The position numbers were made by a program, and so were the translations under genes. From positions 3,054,929-3,118,928 of the forward strand of contig NZ_JACCFW010000001.1 of NCBI RefSeq assembly GCF_013410455.1: 64,000 nucleotides of DNA, given 5' to 3'. Each line of letters begins with the position of its first letter. Positions within the stretch are counted from its first letter, which is position 1. Below the pieces are notes generated by a model. It was not told where the DNA came from, ran no database searches, and was given only the letters and a program-made list of their open reading frames with translations. This document shows, one piece after another, positions 47,493 to 56,089 of the stretch. The DNA is from Allobranchiibius huperziae (GTDB lineage Bacteria; Actinomycetota; Actinomycetes; Actinomycetales; Dermatophilaceae).

Positions 47493-47699
47493 ATGGGGCG
47501 TGGCCGGGCGAAAGCCAAGCAGACCAAGGTTGCCCGGGAGCTGAAGTACTACTCTCCCGACACCGACCTCAGCGCTCTGCAGCGTGAGTTGCGTTCGCAC
47601 GAGACGAACGGCGTGCAGCCGACCCGTGCGGAGGAGCGCGACGACTCCGACGATGACGGCCAGGGCGACTATTCGCAGTGGTCCTCCGGCAGTCGCTGA
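47493..47699 (+). CDS. DUF3073 small protein
   Basis: The 68-residue protein starts MGRGRAKAKQTKVARELKYY and ends acidic, the standard DUF3073 pattern of actinomycetes. Function unknown. AGGGGGT lies before the ATG. It faces purM across a strong hairpin, a common arrangement in this phylum. Confidence 0.93.
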   Translation: MGRGRAKAKQTKVARELKYYSPDTDLSALQRELRSHETNGVQPTRAEERDDSDDDGQGDYSQWSSGSR

Positions 47700-47738
47700 C
47701 GCGAGTCAGACCCGCACCGTCGGGCCTGCGAACGTAGC

Positions 47739-47770
47739 CTGAGCGCCACACCCGCCGGTGTGGCGCTCAG
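47739..47770. terminator. Bidirectional hairpin between DUF3073 gene and purM
   Basis: A perfect 14-bp stem (ctgagcgccacacc and ggtgtggcgctcag) with a 4-nt loop lies between two convergent genes and can serve both strands. Confidence 0.8.
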
Positions 47771-47806
47771 CTATGCCGGCTGGGCCCGCCAGGTGAGTGG
47801 GGTCGG

Positions 47807-48919
47807 TCAGGAACGGTGTCGGCCGATGAGCTGTGCGCCGCCGCCCGTGGTGCCCTTGGCACCCGTGACCACCTGCGCTGCGTGGCTGTCGACCTGCTCT
47901 GCCGCCTCGATGCGACCGAGCGACCACGCGTCCAGGCCGAGCGCATCGAGTACGCCGATCGCCTGCTCGGCGTGCTCGGCCGGGAGCACGACCACGAAGC
48001 CGACCCCCATGTTGAGGGTGCGCTCGAGGTCCTCCTGCGGCACGCGGCCCAGCTGACCGACCACCTGGAAGACCGGCGGCGGTGACCAGGTCGACCGGTC
48101 CAGGACGGCAACGACACCGGTTGGCAGCACCCGCGCGACGTTCGCGACGAGCCCGCCACCGGTGATGTGGGAGAGCGCGTGGACGTCGACGCCGTCGGTG
48201 CGGATCAGCTTCAGCAGGTCGGCGGCGTAGACACGGGTCGGTGTCAGCACCTCCTCGCCGAGGGTGCGGCCGAACTCAGCCACCTCGCGATCCCAGCCCC
48301 ACCCGGCGGAGGCGACCACGCGTCGTACCAGGGACAGCCCGTTGGAGTGCAGGCCGGAGGAGGCGACGGCCAGGACCGCGTCGCCCACGCGCACCCGGTC
48401 CGGGGTGAGCAGGTCGGCGTACTCCACGACACCGGTGGCGGCGCCCGCGACGTCGTACTCGTCGGGTTCGAGCAGGCCCGGGTGCTCCGCGGTCTCGCCA
48501 CCAACGAGCGCCACCCCGGCCTGCGCGCAGGCGGCGGCGATGCCGGAGACGACCGCGGCGATCCGCTCCGGGACGACCTTGCCCGTCGCGATGTAGTCGG
48601 TCATGAAGAGCGGCTCAGCGCCGCAGACGACGATGTCGTCAACGACCATCCCCACCAGGTCGAACCCGATGGTGTCGTGCTTGTCCATGGCCTGCGCGAC
48701 GGCGACCTTCGTGCCGACGCCGTCCGTGGAGGTGGCGAGGACAGGCCGGGTCATCCCGGCTAGCGCGGACGCGTCGAACAGGCCGGCGAATCCGCCGAGA
48801 CCGCCGATGACCTCCGGGCGCTGCGCGCGCCGCACGGACGCCTTCATCAGCTCGACTGCCTTGTCGCCGGCTTCGACGTCGACTCCGGCGCCGGCGTAGG
48901 TGATGGGAGCGTCGGTCAT
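47807..48919 (-). CDS. purM: Phosphoribosylformylglycinamidine cyclo-ligase
   Basis: A 370-residue AIR synthetase, which closes the imidazole ring of AIR with ATP in purine synthesis. It begins ITYAGAGVDVEAGDKAVELM, then LATSTDGVGTKVAVAQ, VGGETAEHPG, SSGLHSNGLSLVR and HITGGGLVANVARVLP, all PurM hallmarks. ATG 48919 starts the family N-terminus; the longer frame upstream reads through repeat DNA. It lies downstream of purF, separated by 130 bp of repeats. Confidence 0.95.
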   Translation of the reverse strand: MTDAPITYAGAGVDVEAGDKAVELMKASVRRAQRPEVIGGLGGFAGLFDASALAGMTRPVLATSTDGVGTKVAVAQAMDKHDTIGFDLVGMVVDDIVVCGAEPLFMTDYIATGKVVPERIAAVVSGIAAACAQAGVALVGGETAEHPGLLEPDEYDVAGAATGVVEYADLLTPDRVRVGDAVLAVASSGLHSNGLSLVRRVVASAGWGWDREVAEFGRTLGEEVLTPTRVYAADLLKLIRTDGVDVHALSHITGGGLVANVARVLPTGVVAVLDRSTWSPPPVFQVVGQLGRVPQEDLERTLNMGVGFVVVLPAEHAEQAIGVLDALGLDAWSLGRIEAAEQVDSHAAQVVTGAKGTTGGGAQLIGRHRS

Positions 48920-48967
48920 GGTGTCCTCGGATGGTTTCGTCGGATTACGGGGAGTCTGTCGGTTCCC

Positions 48968-49046
48968 GAGCGCAGCGGAGAACTTCGTGGGGTCTCGGTC
49001 GGGGTCCCCCGCAAAGTATCGGAGCGGATCGGAGAACTTCGTGGGT
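48968..49046. repeat. Degenerate copies of the 68-bp repeat between purF and purM
   Basis: The segment gagcgcagcggagaacttcg plus the following 36 bp aligns with the tandem unit at 45008-45241, with a short deletion. A partial second copy (cggagaacttcgtggg) begins near 49030. It sits in the intergenic space between purF and purM, so it lies on or near their transcript. Confidence 0.7.
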
Positions 49047-49049
49047 GTC

Positions 49050-50654
49050 TTACGGGTGCAGCAGGGCGCCGCTGCCGCCGCCCGCGACTCCCACATTCAC
49101 CCCGTCGGCGTCCCGCCGGCCGTCGACCTCGCCGCGGTCCGCCGGGGTGTGCTCGATCGAGGCGTCGTGGCCGGTCCGCAGCTCGATCGGCAGCGTCTCC
49201 AGCAGATGTTTGCCGATCCGGCCGTCCTCCGGCAGTGCGATCGGGTAGTCACCGGTGAAGCAGGCGCTGCACAGCTCGCTCGCCGGCTGGTCGGTCGAGG
49301 CGATCATGCCGTCCTCGGAGATGTAACCGAGGGAGTCGGCACCGATCGAGGCTCGGATGGCCTCCGTGTCCAGGCCGTTGGCGACCAGCTCGGCCCGAGT
49401 GGCGAAATCGATGCCGTAGAAGCACGGCCACTTCACCGGCGGGCTGGAGATGCGCACGTGGATCTCGGTCGCGCCGGCCTCGCGCAGCATCCGGATCTGG
49501 GCACGCTGGGTGTTGCCGCGCACGATGGAGTCGTCGATGACGACGATCCGACGCCCGCGGATGGCGTGTTCGAGGGGGTTGAGCTTCAGCCGGATGCCGA
49601 GCTGGCGCAGGGTCTGGCTGGGCTGGATGAAGGTGCGGCCGACGTACGCGTTCTTCACGAACCCCTGGCCGAACGGGATGCCGGCCTCCTGCGCGTACCC
49701 GGTGGCGGCGGGCACGCCCGACTCGGGCACCCCGATGACCAGGTCCGCCTCGACGGGGTGCTCGCGGGCAAGCTGACGGCCCATCTCCACGCGCGCCTCG
49801 TGCACGACGCGGCCGCGGATGACGGCGTCGGGGCGGGCCAGGTAGACGTACTCGAAGACGCAGCCCTTGGGCTTGGCCTCGGCGAACTTGTGCGACCGCA
49901 GACCGTTCTCGTCGATCGCGATCAACTCGCCGGGCTCGATCTCGCGTACGACGCTCGCGCCGATGGTCTGCAGCGCCGCGGTCTCCGAGGCCACCACCCA
50001 GCCGCGCTCGAGCCGGCCCAGCGCGAGGGGTCGGACCCCCTGCGGGTCGCGGGCGGCGTACAAGGTCTGCTCGTTCATGAAGACGAAGCAGAAGGCGCCG
50101 CGCAGCTTGGGCAGCACCTCCAGGGCGACGTCCTCCAGGGAGCGCTCGGGCTGGTCGGAGAGCAGCGCGGTCACCAGCGCCGTGTCGGAGGTGTTGCCGC
50201 GGCCGATCTCGCCGCCGATCTTGCGACCGGCGTGCTGCTCGTCGACCAGGTCGCGCAGCTCGGCGGTGTTGATCAGGTTGCCGTTGTGCGCGAGAGCGAC
50301 GGTGCGTTCCTCGCTGCCGCCGAGCGTGGGCTGAGCGTTCTCCCAGGTGCTGCCGCCGGTGGTGGAGTAGCGGTTGTGCCCGATCGCGAGGTGACCGCGC
50401 AGGGAGGAGAGGCTCGACTCGTCGAAGACCTGCGAGACCAGACCCATGTCCTTGTAGATCAGGATGCTCTCGCCGTCGCTGGTCGCGATCCCGGCGGACT
50501 CCTGACCGCGGTGCTGCAGCGCGTAGAGGCCGAAGTAGGTCAGCTTGGCGACGTCCTCACCGGGCGCCCACACCCCGAACACCCCGCAGGCGTCTTGGGG
50601 GGAGTTCTCCCCCGGCATCAGATCGTGCGAGAGCCTGCCGTCACCGCGCGTCAC
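49050..50654 (-). CDS. purF: Amidophosphoribosyltransferase
   Basis: A 534-residue PurF, the first committed step of purine synthesis (PRPP plus glutamine to phosphoribosylamine). The catalytic Cys23 lies in DACGVFGVWAP after a 22-residue propeptide that is normally removed. The PRPP loop is IVVIDDSIVRGNT. Other hallmarks are LQHRGQESAGI, HNGNLIN and CFTGDYP. The last 30 residues are poorly conserved. GTG start; the neighbouring small membrane-protein gene begins 273 bp upstream. Confidence 0.95.
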   Translation of the reverse strand: MTRGDGRLSHDLMPGENSPQDACGVFGVWAPGEDVAKLTYFGLYALQHRGQESAGIATSDGESILIYKDMGLVSQVFDESSLSSLRGHLAIGHNRYSTTGGSTWENAQPTLGGSEERTVALAHNGNLINTAELRDLVDEQHAGRKIGGEIGRGNTSDTALVTALLSDQPERSLEDVALEVLPKLRGAFCFVFMNEQTLYAARDPQGVRPLALGRLERGWVVASETAALQTIGASVVREIEPGELIAIDENGLRSHKFAEAKPKGCVFEYVYLARPDAVIRGRVVHEARVEMGRQLAREHPVEADLVIGVPESGVPAATGYAQEAGIPFGQGFVKNAYVGRTFIQPSQTLRQLGIRLKLNPLEHAIRGRRIVVIDDSIVRGNTQRAQIRMLREAGATEIHVRISSPPVKWPCFYGIDFATRAELVANGLDTEAIRASIGADSLGYISEDGMIASTDQPASELCSACFTGDYPIALPEDGRIGKHLLETLPIELRTGHDASIEHTPADRGEVDGRRDADGVNVGVAGGGSGALLHP

Positions 50655-50687
50655 GTCGACAAGTGTCCCACGGCTCGGCGGGTGCGC

Positions 50688-50927
50688 TCAGCGCAGGGAC
50701 CGGTGGTCCATCAGGACCGCCAGCAGACCGCCGATGACCGCGCCGATGACCGCGCCGGTCACGGCGAGGAGACCGACCGCCGTACCGTGCGAATAGTTGC
50801 CGGTGCTGGCGCGTACGCCGATCAGCGAGCCGATGGCGATGCCGATGACGGCGCCGGTCAGCAGGAACGCGACGATGTTGGGGGCGCGGCGCACCGGACG
50901 TAGCGGGGGCGGACGGTGGTCGGACAC
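50688..50927 (-). CDS. Small two-span membrane protein
   Basis: The 79-residue product has a polar N-terminus and two hydrophobic hairpin segments (IVAFLLTGAVIGIAIGSLIG and AVGLLAVTGAVIGAVIGGLL) separated by a short loop. No family function is known to me. It lies 33 bp before purF on the same strand and may be its first co-transcribed gene. GTG start. Confidence 0.6.
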   Translation of the reverse strand: MSDHRPPPLRPVRRAPNIVAFLLTGAVIGIAIGSLIGVRASTGNYSHGTAVGLLAVTGAVIGAVIGGLLAVLMDHRSLR

Positions 50928-50996
50928 CCCTCAACCGTAGGTGACGTTTGGCTAGGGTGACGACGTCCCCCACCACACCCGTAGAAGTGAGTTCGC

Positions 50997-52871
50997 ATGA
51001 TCTGGGCCGTCCTCGTCCTGGCGATCATCGCCGTTGCCGAAGGTCTGTACATCGCGCTGCGCGATCCCAAGCGCGGCGGTTCGATCGGCATCCACGGTGT
51101 CTCCGGCGACCGGAAGGGCAGTCCGGAGGTGGCGGAGGCGCCCGCGGCCGAGCCGGAGTCGGTGCAGGCGGGCGGCTCGCGGGCGCGTACGCCGGCCGAG
51201 AAGCCCCTCGAGAAGCAGCCGGCCGCGGAGCAGCAGGCCGCGAGCATGCAAAACGAGGAGGTCGCGAAGGCTCAGCCGGAGTCGGCGCGCACCCCCGACG
51301 AGAAGGACGAGTCGGCTGCGGCCGGAGGCGACGATTGGGACGCCGCACCTGCGGCCGTGGCCGACAGTGCCCAGCCGGCGGCCGAGAAGACTCCTGAGAA
51401 GGCCCCCGAGCCCACGAAGTCCGAGCCGGCGGAGTCCGAGCCCGAGAAGAAGCCGGCGCCTGCTGTCGCGGCCGCCGGTGGAGGCGACGACTGGGACGCC
51501 GCGCCGCCCGCCCTGGACGACAAAGCCCCCGCCGAGAAGTCGACGGAGAAGGCACCCGAGCCGGCGACGTCCGAGCCCGAGGAGAAGCCGGCGCCCACTG
51601 CGCCCGCAGCCGGTGGAGGCGACGACTGGGACGCCCCGCCCCCGCCGCTGGACGACAGCGCCCCTGCCGAGAAACAGACTGAGAAGCCGGCCGAGGAGCC
51701 CGCTGGGGCCGCGAAGGTCGAGGAGAAGGCCGCCGAGCCTGTGGCCGAAGAGAAACCGACCCCCGCTGCCGCGGCCGCGCCCTCCGCAGGTGGAGGCGAC
51801 GACTGGGCCACCCCGCCCCCGCCGCTGGACGACAGCGCCCCTGCCGAGAAACAGACTGAGAAGACGGCCGAGGAACCCGCTGGGACCGCGAAGGTCGAGG
51901 AGAAGCCCGCCGAGGCCGCCGAGCCCGCGGCCGAAGAGGAACCGGCCCCCGCTGCCGCGCCCTCCGCAGGTGGAGGCGACGACTGGGCCACCCCGCCCCC
52001 GCCGCTGGACGACAGCGCCCCCGCCGCCGAGAAGTCCGCGAGCCAGGCTGCGCCGGTGGCCGAGGAACAGCGCGAGGACACCGACGACGACCAGGCCCAG
52101 GAGCGCGCCGAGCGCGCTCACGAGGCCCCCGCCACGGAGCAGGTCTCGGCGTCGACGACCGCGGACGCCGGGGCCGAACCCGCCCCGGCCGGCACCCCGG
52201 CAGCCGATGCTCCTGCCGCGGGCGGTGGCGACGACTGGGCCACCCCGCCCCCGCCGCTGGACGACACCGCTCCCCCCGCTGCCAAGCCGGCCGCGGAGGC
52301 AGCACCGCCCGAGCCCGCACGGGACGAGGACCGCGAGCTGGCTGCTAACGAGCAGCGCGAGGACACCGACGACGACCAGCCGGAGGAGCGCACCGAGCGG
52401 GCCCACGAGGCCCCCGCCACGGAGCAGGTCTCGGCGTCCACGACAGCCGACGCCGGCGCCGAACCCGCCCCGGCCGGCACCCCGGCAGCCGATGCTCCTG
52501 CCGCGGGCGGAGGCGACGACTGGGCCACCCCGCCCCCGCCGCTGGACGACGCGCTGTCGACGAGTCAGGCCCCGCAGGAGGCCCCGGCCGCCAGCAGCCC
52601 GGTCTCGGATCACGCCGCCGAGCACGTCTCCGACGGCTCCGACGAGGCATCCGCCGGCGATGAGGAGGACGGCCCCCTCGGCCCGGGTTCCGCGGCTCCG
52701 GCCGAGGACGGCTCGGGGCCCAAAGGCTGGGTGAAGGGTGACGACAACGACATGTCCTTCCACACACCCGAGTCGCCCGGTTTCGACGACGCCGAGGCCA
52801 GCGTGTGGTTCAAGGACGAGGCGGCCGCCCGGCGCGGCGGTTTCCGGCACTGGGACCCCAGCAAGCGCTAG
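50997..52871 (+). CDS. Acidic repeat protein with N-terminal membrane anchor and C-terminal sunset-like domain
   Basis: The 624-residue protein starts with one membrane span (IWAVLVLAIIAVAEGLYIAL). A disordered Ala/Pro/Glu region of about 500 residues follows, carrying seven copies of a GGGDDWxxPPPxLDD motif. In the last part a segment of about 65 residues (QREDTDDDQ to LDD) is duplicated. The C-terminus has GPKGWVKGDDNDMSFHTPES and VWFKDEAAARRGGFRHW, which fits the small sunset-type domain (xxKGN...YHxP...VWF..E.AA..GFR). Role unknown. Repeat number may vary between strains. Confidence 0.8.
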   Translation: MIWAVLVLAIIAVAEGLYIALRDPKRGGSIGIHGVSGDRKGSPEVAEAPAAEPESVQAGGSRARTPAEKPLEKQPAAEQQAASMQNEEVAKAQPESARTPDEKDESAAAGGDDWDAAPAAVADSAQPAAEKTPEKAPEPTKSEPAESEPEKKPAPAVAAAGGGDDWDAAPPALDDKAPAEKSTEKAPEPATSEPEEKPAPTAPAAGGGDDWDAPPPPLDDSAPAEKQTEKPAEEPAGAAKVEEKAAEPVAEEKPTPAAAAAPSAGGGDDWATPPPPLDDSAPAEKQTEKTAEEPAGTAKVEEKPAEAAEPAAEEEPAPAAAPSAGGGDDWATPPPPLDDSAPAAEKSASQAAPVAEEQREDTDDDQAQERAERAHEAPATEQVSASTTADAGAEPAPAGTPAADAPAAGGGDDWATPPPPLDDTAPPAAKPAAEAAPPEPARDEDRELAANEQREDTDDDQPEERTERAHEAPATEQVSASTTADAGAEPAPAGTPAADAPAAGGGDDWATPPPPLDDALSTSQAPQEAPAASSPVSDHAAEHVSDGSDEASAGDEEDGPLGPGSAAPAEDGSGPKGWVKGDDNDMSFHTPESPGFDDAEASVWFKDEAAARRGGFRHWDPSKR

Positions 52872-52883
52872 GTCTCACCATTC

Positions 52884-52925
52884 GGACATGCCGGGCGGGT
52901 CATCTGTGACCCGCCCGGCATGTCC
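52884..52925. terminator. Bidirectional terminator hairpin
   Basis: A perfect 19-bp stem (starting ggacatgccgggcgggtca) with a 4-nt loop, followed by atttt, lies between two convergent genes. Confidence 0.9.
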
Positions 52926-52929
52926 ATTT

Positions 52930-53793
52930 TCAGGGGCGAGTGAGGTAGCGGTCGGCGACCGCTTCCAGGACGTCGCGTGAGCCGGCGTACGGCCCATCGG
53001 GGCGCGGCCAGTGCGTGATCACGTCGGTGAAGCCGAGCTCCTCTGCACGTCCCACCATGTCGGCGAAGTGCTCGACGCTGGAGAGGGCGTACGCTCCGCC
53101 GCCGTCCAGGTTCAGGTGCCGTTCGAAGTCGTCCTCACGTTCGCGGGCCGCGAGAGCGCAGGTCATCCGCTCCGACACGTCGGCCAGGCCTGCCCACCAC
53201 GTCGGCTCGTCGGCCGGCTTGCCGTAGGTCACCCATCCGTTGCCGCGCTCGGCGGCGATCGAGATCGAGCGCGGTCCGTTCGCCGCGAGGATGAACGGCG
53301 GTCGCGGGTTCTGCACCGCGCGGGGCAGCGTCCGGGCGTCGTTCGCGCGGAAGTACGCGCCGTCGTACGACACATGGTCCTCGCGCAGCACGGTGTCCAG
53401 GCGGGTGACGAACTCCTCGTAACGGTCGACGCGCTCCCGCGTGCTCAGCGTCGGCTGCCCGATGACCTGCGAGTCCCGGTCACCCCCGACCCCGATGCCG
53501 ACGATCAGACGGCCGGCGGAGATGTCGTCGACGGCCAGGATGTCGCGCATGAACGTGACCGGGTCACGGAAGTTGGGCGAGCTCACGAACGTCCCGAGCC
53601 GGGCCCGTGAGGTGACCATGGCCGCTGCTGTCAGGGTCGGCATCGTCCCGAACCACGGCGAGTCCGGCAGCCCTCCCCAGGTGAGGTGGTCGTAGGTCCA
53701 GAGGTGGTCGAAGCCCAGCTCCTCGGCGGCCCGCCAGAGGGGTGCGGCGTCGGACCAGCGGTGCTCGGGCAGGATCGTGATTCCGAAGCGCAT
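52930..53793 (-). CDS. LLM-class (probably F420-dependent) oxidoreductase
   Basis: The 287-residue barrel has luciferase-like features: FGITILPEHRWSD at the start, ELGFDHLWTYDHLTWGGL, GTFVSSPNFRDPVTFMRDI and RLIVGIGVGGD. Such actinobacterial enzymes use the deazaflavin F420 or FMN to reduce or oxidise diverse substrates. The F420-type split-barrel gene at 55562 is consistent with F420 use. Substrate unknown. ATG start. It is 9 bp downstream of the sterol-carrier-like gene on the same strand. Confidence 0.87.
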   Translation of the reverse strand: MRFGITILPEHRWSDAAPLWRAAEELGFDHLWTYDHLTWGGLPDSPWFGTMPTLTAAAMVTSRARLGTFVSSPNFRDPVTFMRDILAVDDISAGRLIVGIGVGGDRDSQVIGQPTLSTRERVDRYEEFVTRLDTVLREDHVSYDGAYFRANDARTLPRAVQNPRPPFILAANGPRSISIAAERGNGWVTYGKPADEPTWWAGLADVSERMTCALAAREREDDFERHLNLDGGGAYALSSVEHFADMVGRAEELGFTDVITHWPRPDGPYAGSRDVLEAVADRYLTRP

Positions 53794-53802
53794 GGCCGCA
53801 GC

Positions 53803-54171
53803 CTACGAGCGACGTACGAGGGGAAGGTAGGCCGACAGGTCCGCTCGACCACCCGACGCGCTCAGCCGACCGCTGGACTCCGCCTCCGACCAGGTGAGGT
53901 CGCCGACAGCCAATGCGAGCCACGAGTCAGCCTGCAGCTCAACGACGTTCGGGGGCGTGCCGCGCCGGTGCGTCGTGCCCTGGATGACCTGCACAGCGCC
54001 GTACGGCGGCACGCGCACCTCGACGCTGCGGCCCGGGGCCTGCAGGGACAACTCCTCCAGCGTGTAGCGCACGGCGGTCGCGAGTGTGGAACGGTCCAGG
54101 GTCGTCGAATCGGCCATCCAGGCGCGCAGCGCGGCTCCGCCTGCGGCCGGATCGATACGTCGGCGCGGCAT
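53803..54171 (-). CDS. Sterol-carrier (SCP2-like) family protein
   Basis: The 122-residue protein starts PRRRIDPAAGGAALRAWM and ends in a compact alpha/beta SCP2-like domain with SVEVRVPPYGAVQVIQG and NVVELQADSWLALAVGDLTW. This small family commonly sits near purine genes in actinomycetes; ligand unknown. The ATG at 54171 was chosen because it starts the family segment. It diverges from the methyltransferase-like gene by 109 bp. Confidence 0.8.
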   Translation of the reverse strand: MPRRRIDPAAGGAALRAWMADSTTLDRSTLATAVRYTLEELSLQAPGRSVEVRVPPYGAVQVIQGTTHRRGTPPNVVELQADSWLALAVGDLTWSEAESSGRLSASGGRADLSAYLPLVRRS

Positions 54172-54280
54172 CCGTCCATCCCACCACGAGCCGCCGCCGC
54201 GGGTGTCCGCGGTTTCGTGCGGACGGGTGCGCGATAGTGCGGACAGTCGGGGTTCGCGAGGCTTCCAGCAGACTGTGCGG

Positions 54281-55084
54281 ATGGCCGACATCGAGTTCGC
54301 GACCGACGAGCGCGGTGGGGTGACCGTGATGCGCGACGGGCACCCGCAGTCCCATGTGCAACCCGACGATCCGCGGCTTCTGGTCTTCGAGTACGTCCAG
54401 CACTTCGCTCTGGTCCTCGATCTGCTGCCGCCCGGCCCGCTACGGGTAACGCACGTCGGCGGCGCCGGCCTCACCCTGGCTCGCTACCTGCAGGCCACCC
54501 GCCCCGGGTCGCCGCAGATCGTGCTCGAACCCGACGTCGAGCTGACCGAGTCGGTGCGACGCGAGATCCCGCTCCCCCGCCAGCACCGCATCAGGGTGCG
54601 CCCGGCCGACGGTGCTGCGGGCGTCCGAGCCCTGCGGGACGCCAGTGCGGACGTGATCGTGCTCGACGCGTACGCCGACGGCAGGGTGCCCGCCGAACTC
54701 ACCGGGAGTGCGTTCCTCGCCGAGTGCGCACGGGTGCTCGCGCCGGGCGGGCTGCTCCTGGCGAACCTCGCCGACGAGCCCGGCATGCGGTACATCCGCC
54801 GGGTGGTCGCGACCCTGCCCGCCTCGCTGCCCGAGGTGGCGCTCCTCGCGACCAACGAGGTGCTGAAGGGGCGCCGGTTCGGCAACGTCGTACTGCTCGC
54901 GTCGGGGGCGCCGGCGCCGCTCGACGTACGCGGGCTGCGACGAGCCGCAGCCCGCGCCGACTTCCCGACCGGCCTACGCGCCAATGCAGAGGTCGCGGCT
55001 CTGGTGCGCGGCGTCCCGCCGTTCGGCGAGACCGGTGAGCGCTCCCCCGCGCCCCCGGAGCTGGGCGGCTGGCGGGTGCGCTGA
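54281..55084 (+). CDS. Spermidine-synthase-like SAM-binding protein
   Basis: The 267-residue Rossmann protein shows a SAM/dcSAM-type binding pattern: RVTHVGGAGLTLARYLQ near residue 45, IVLEPDVELTE, then ADVIVLDAYADGRVPAEL. It resembles spermidine-synthase-like proteins that lack the N-terminal tetramerisation strands and may transfer methyl groups instead of aminopropyl groups. The substrate is unknown. ATG 54281 starts the conserved part. It is convergent with the next gene. Confidence 0.8.
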   Translation: MADIEFATDERGGVTVMRDGHPQSHVQPDDPRLLVFEYVQHFALVLDLLPPGPLRVTHVGGAGLTLARYLQATRPGSPQIVLEPDVELTESVRREIPLPRQHRIRVRPADGAAGVRALRDASADVIVLDAYADGRVPAELTGSAFLAECARVLAPGGLLLANLADEPGMRYIRRVVATLPASLPEVALLATNEVLKGRRFGNVVLLASGAPAPLDVRGLRRAAARADFPTGLRANAEVAALVRGVPPFGETGERSPAPPELGGWRVR

Positions 55085-55148
55085 GCGGCGCGTCCGTCGA
55101 CGGTCGGGGATGCGCCAGCGCGATCTCGGCGCAGCCCCGACCCGTCGG

Positions 55149-55439
55149 TTACGCGTCCGCCAGCGGGTAGATCGCGGGCTGGCCGGCCATGAGCGGCCCG
55201 GCGACCGAGAACGCCTTGGCGATGTGCTCGGACTTCATGTGCTGATCCAGGTCGTCACGCGAACGCCACTTCTCGATCGTGATGAACGTGGTCGGTGCGT
55301 CGGCAGCGACTCGCAGTTCGTAGCTGACACAGCCCTCTTCGGTACGGGTCGCGGTCACCAGCTCCTCCAGCGCAGCCTTCACTTCCGCCTCGTTCCCCGG
55401 CTTGGCTTCGATCACGGCAACGACATCCAGATCGGACAC
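55149..55439 (-). CDS. Antibiotic biosynthesis monooxygenase-domain (ABM) protein
   Basis: The 96-residue ferredoxin-like protein has LDVVAVIEAKPGNEAEVKAA, then TRTEEGCVSYEL and FITIEKWRSRDDLDQHM, the usual ABM pattern with a C-terminal histidine-containing helix. Members are cofactor-free monooxygenases or quinol-related enzymes; the substrate is unknown. GTG 55439 has GGAAGG 7 bases upstream, so the TTG at 55454 is less likely. Confidence 0.87.
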   Translation of the reverse strand: MSDLDVVAVIEAKPGNEAEVKAALEELVTATRTEEGCVSYELRVAADAPTTFITIEKWRSRDDLDQHMKSEHIAKAFSVAGPLMAGQPAIYPLADA

Positions 55440-55561
55440 GGTGACACCTTCCAACTCGTGCGGGATCGACGTCGACCCCGTCTCCGCGCAGTCTGACAGG
55501 CTGCCCGCGCGGGCGTCCGGAGATGGTGACGCCTCGGGTGGTCATGCGGCAGGCTGCAGGG

Positions 55562-55981
55562 ATGAGCGACGACGCACTGCGGACCCTGATCGCGGACTCC
55601 CGGATGGCAAGCCTGGCGACGATCAAGCGCGACGGGCGGCCGCAGCTGTCCAACGTGGTCTATCTCTACGACCGCTCGCGCGACATGTGCACCGTGTCGG
55701 TCACCGCTGACCGCGCGAAGACCCACAACCTGCAACGTGATCCGCGTGCCAGCATCCTCGTCAACGCCAAGGGCGGCTGGCAGTACGCCGTGGCGGAGGC
55801 CGATGCCGAGCTGATGCCCGTGAGCGCCGACCCGCAGGACGCCAGCGTGGAGGAACTGGTCGACCTCTATCGCGCGCTACAGGGCGAGCACGACGACTGG
55901 GACGACTACCGGGCGGCCATGGTCCGCGACCGGCGCCTGCCGCTGCACCTCCACATCACGCACCTCTACGGCTCCGCCTGA
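55562..55981 (+). CDS. PPOX-class split-barrel F420-dependent enzyme
   Basis: The 139-residue protein matches the pyridoxamine-oxidase-like split barrel of the F420-dependent type. It has SRMASLATIKRDGRPQLSNV near residue 13, TVSVTADRAKTHNLQRDPRA and a C-terminal LPLHLHITHLYG. Relatives reduce biliverdin or other substrates with F420H2. Function here is inferred from the family only. ATG 55562. A long palindrome lies 16 bp after its stop. Confidence 0.85.
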   Translation: MSDDALRTLIADSRMASLATIKRDGRPQLSNVVYLYDRSRDMCTVSVTADRAKTHNLQRDPRASILVNAKGGWQYAVAEADAELMPVSADPQDASVEELVDLYRALQGEHDDWDDYRAAMVRDRRLPLHLHITHLYGSA

Positions 55982-55997
55982 CCCTGCCCCACCCGCC

Positions 55998-56065
55998 GAG
56001 TGGCATACATATGTCTCGAGTGGCGCACGTTTACGTGCGCCACTCGAGACATATGTATGCCACTC
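55998..56065. repeat. Perfect palindrome with 33-bp arms and 2-bp centre
   Basis: Arms 55998-56030 and 56033-56065 are exact reverse complements, separated by TT. The arms begin gagtggcatacatatgtctc and end in gcgcacgt. It lies between two convergent genes (PPOX-like and purL), so it could end transcription from both sides, but its length and perfection go far beyond a normal terminator. The arm contains short nested palindromes (acatatgt, ctcgag). Confidence 0.95.
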
Positions 56066-56089
56066 AGGGAGAGGCAGAACCCGGAAGGA

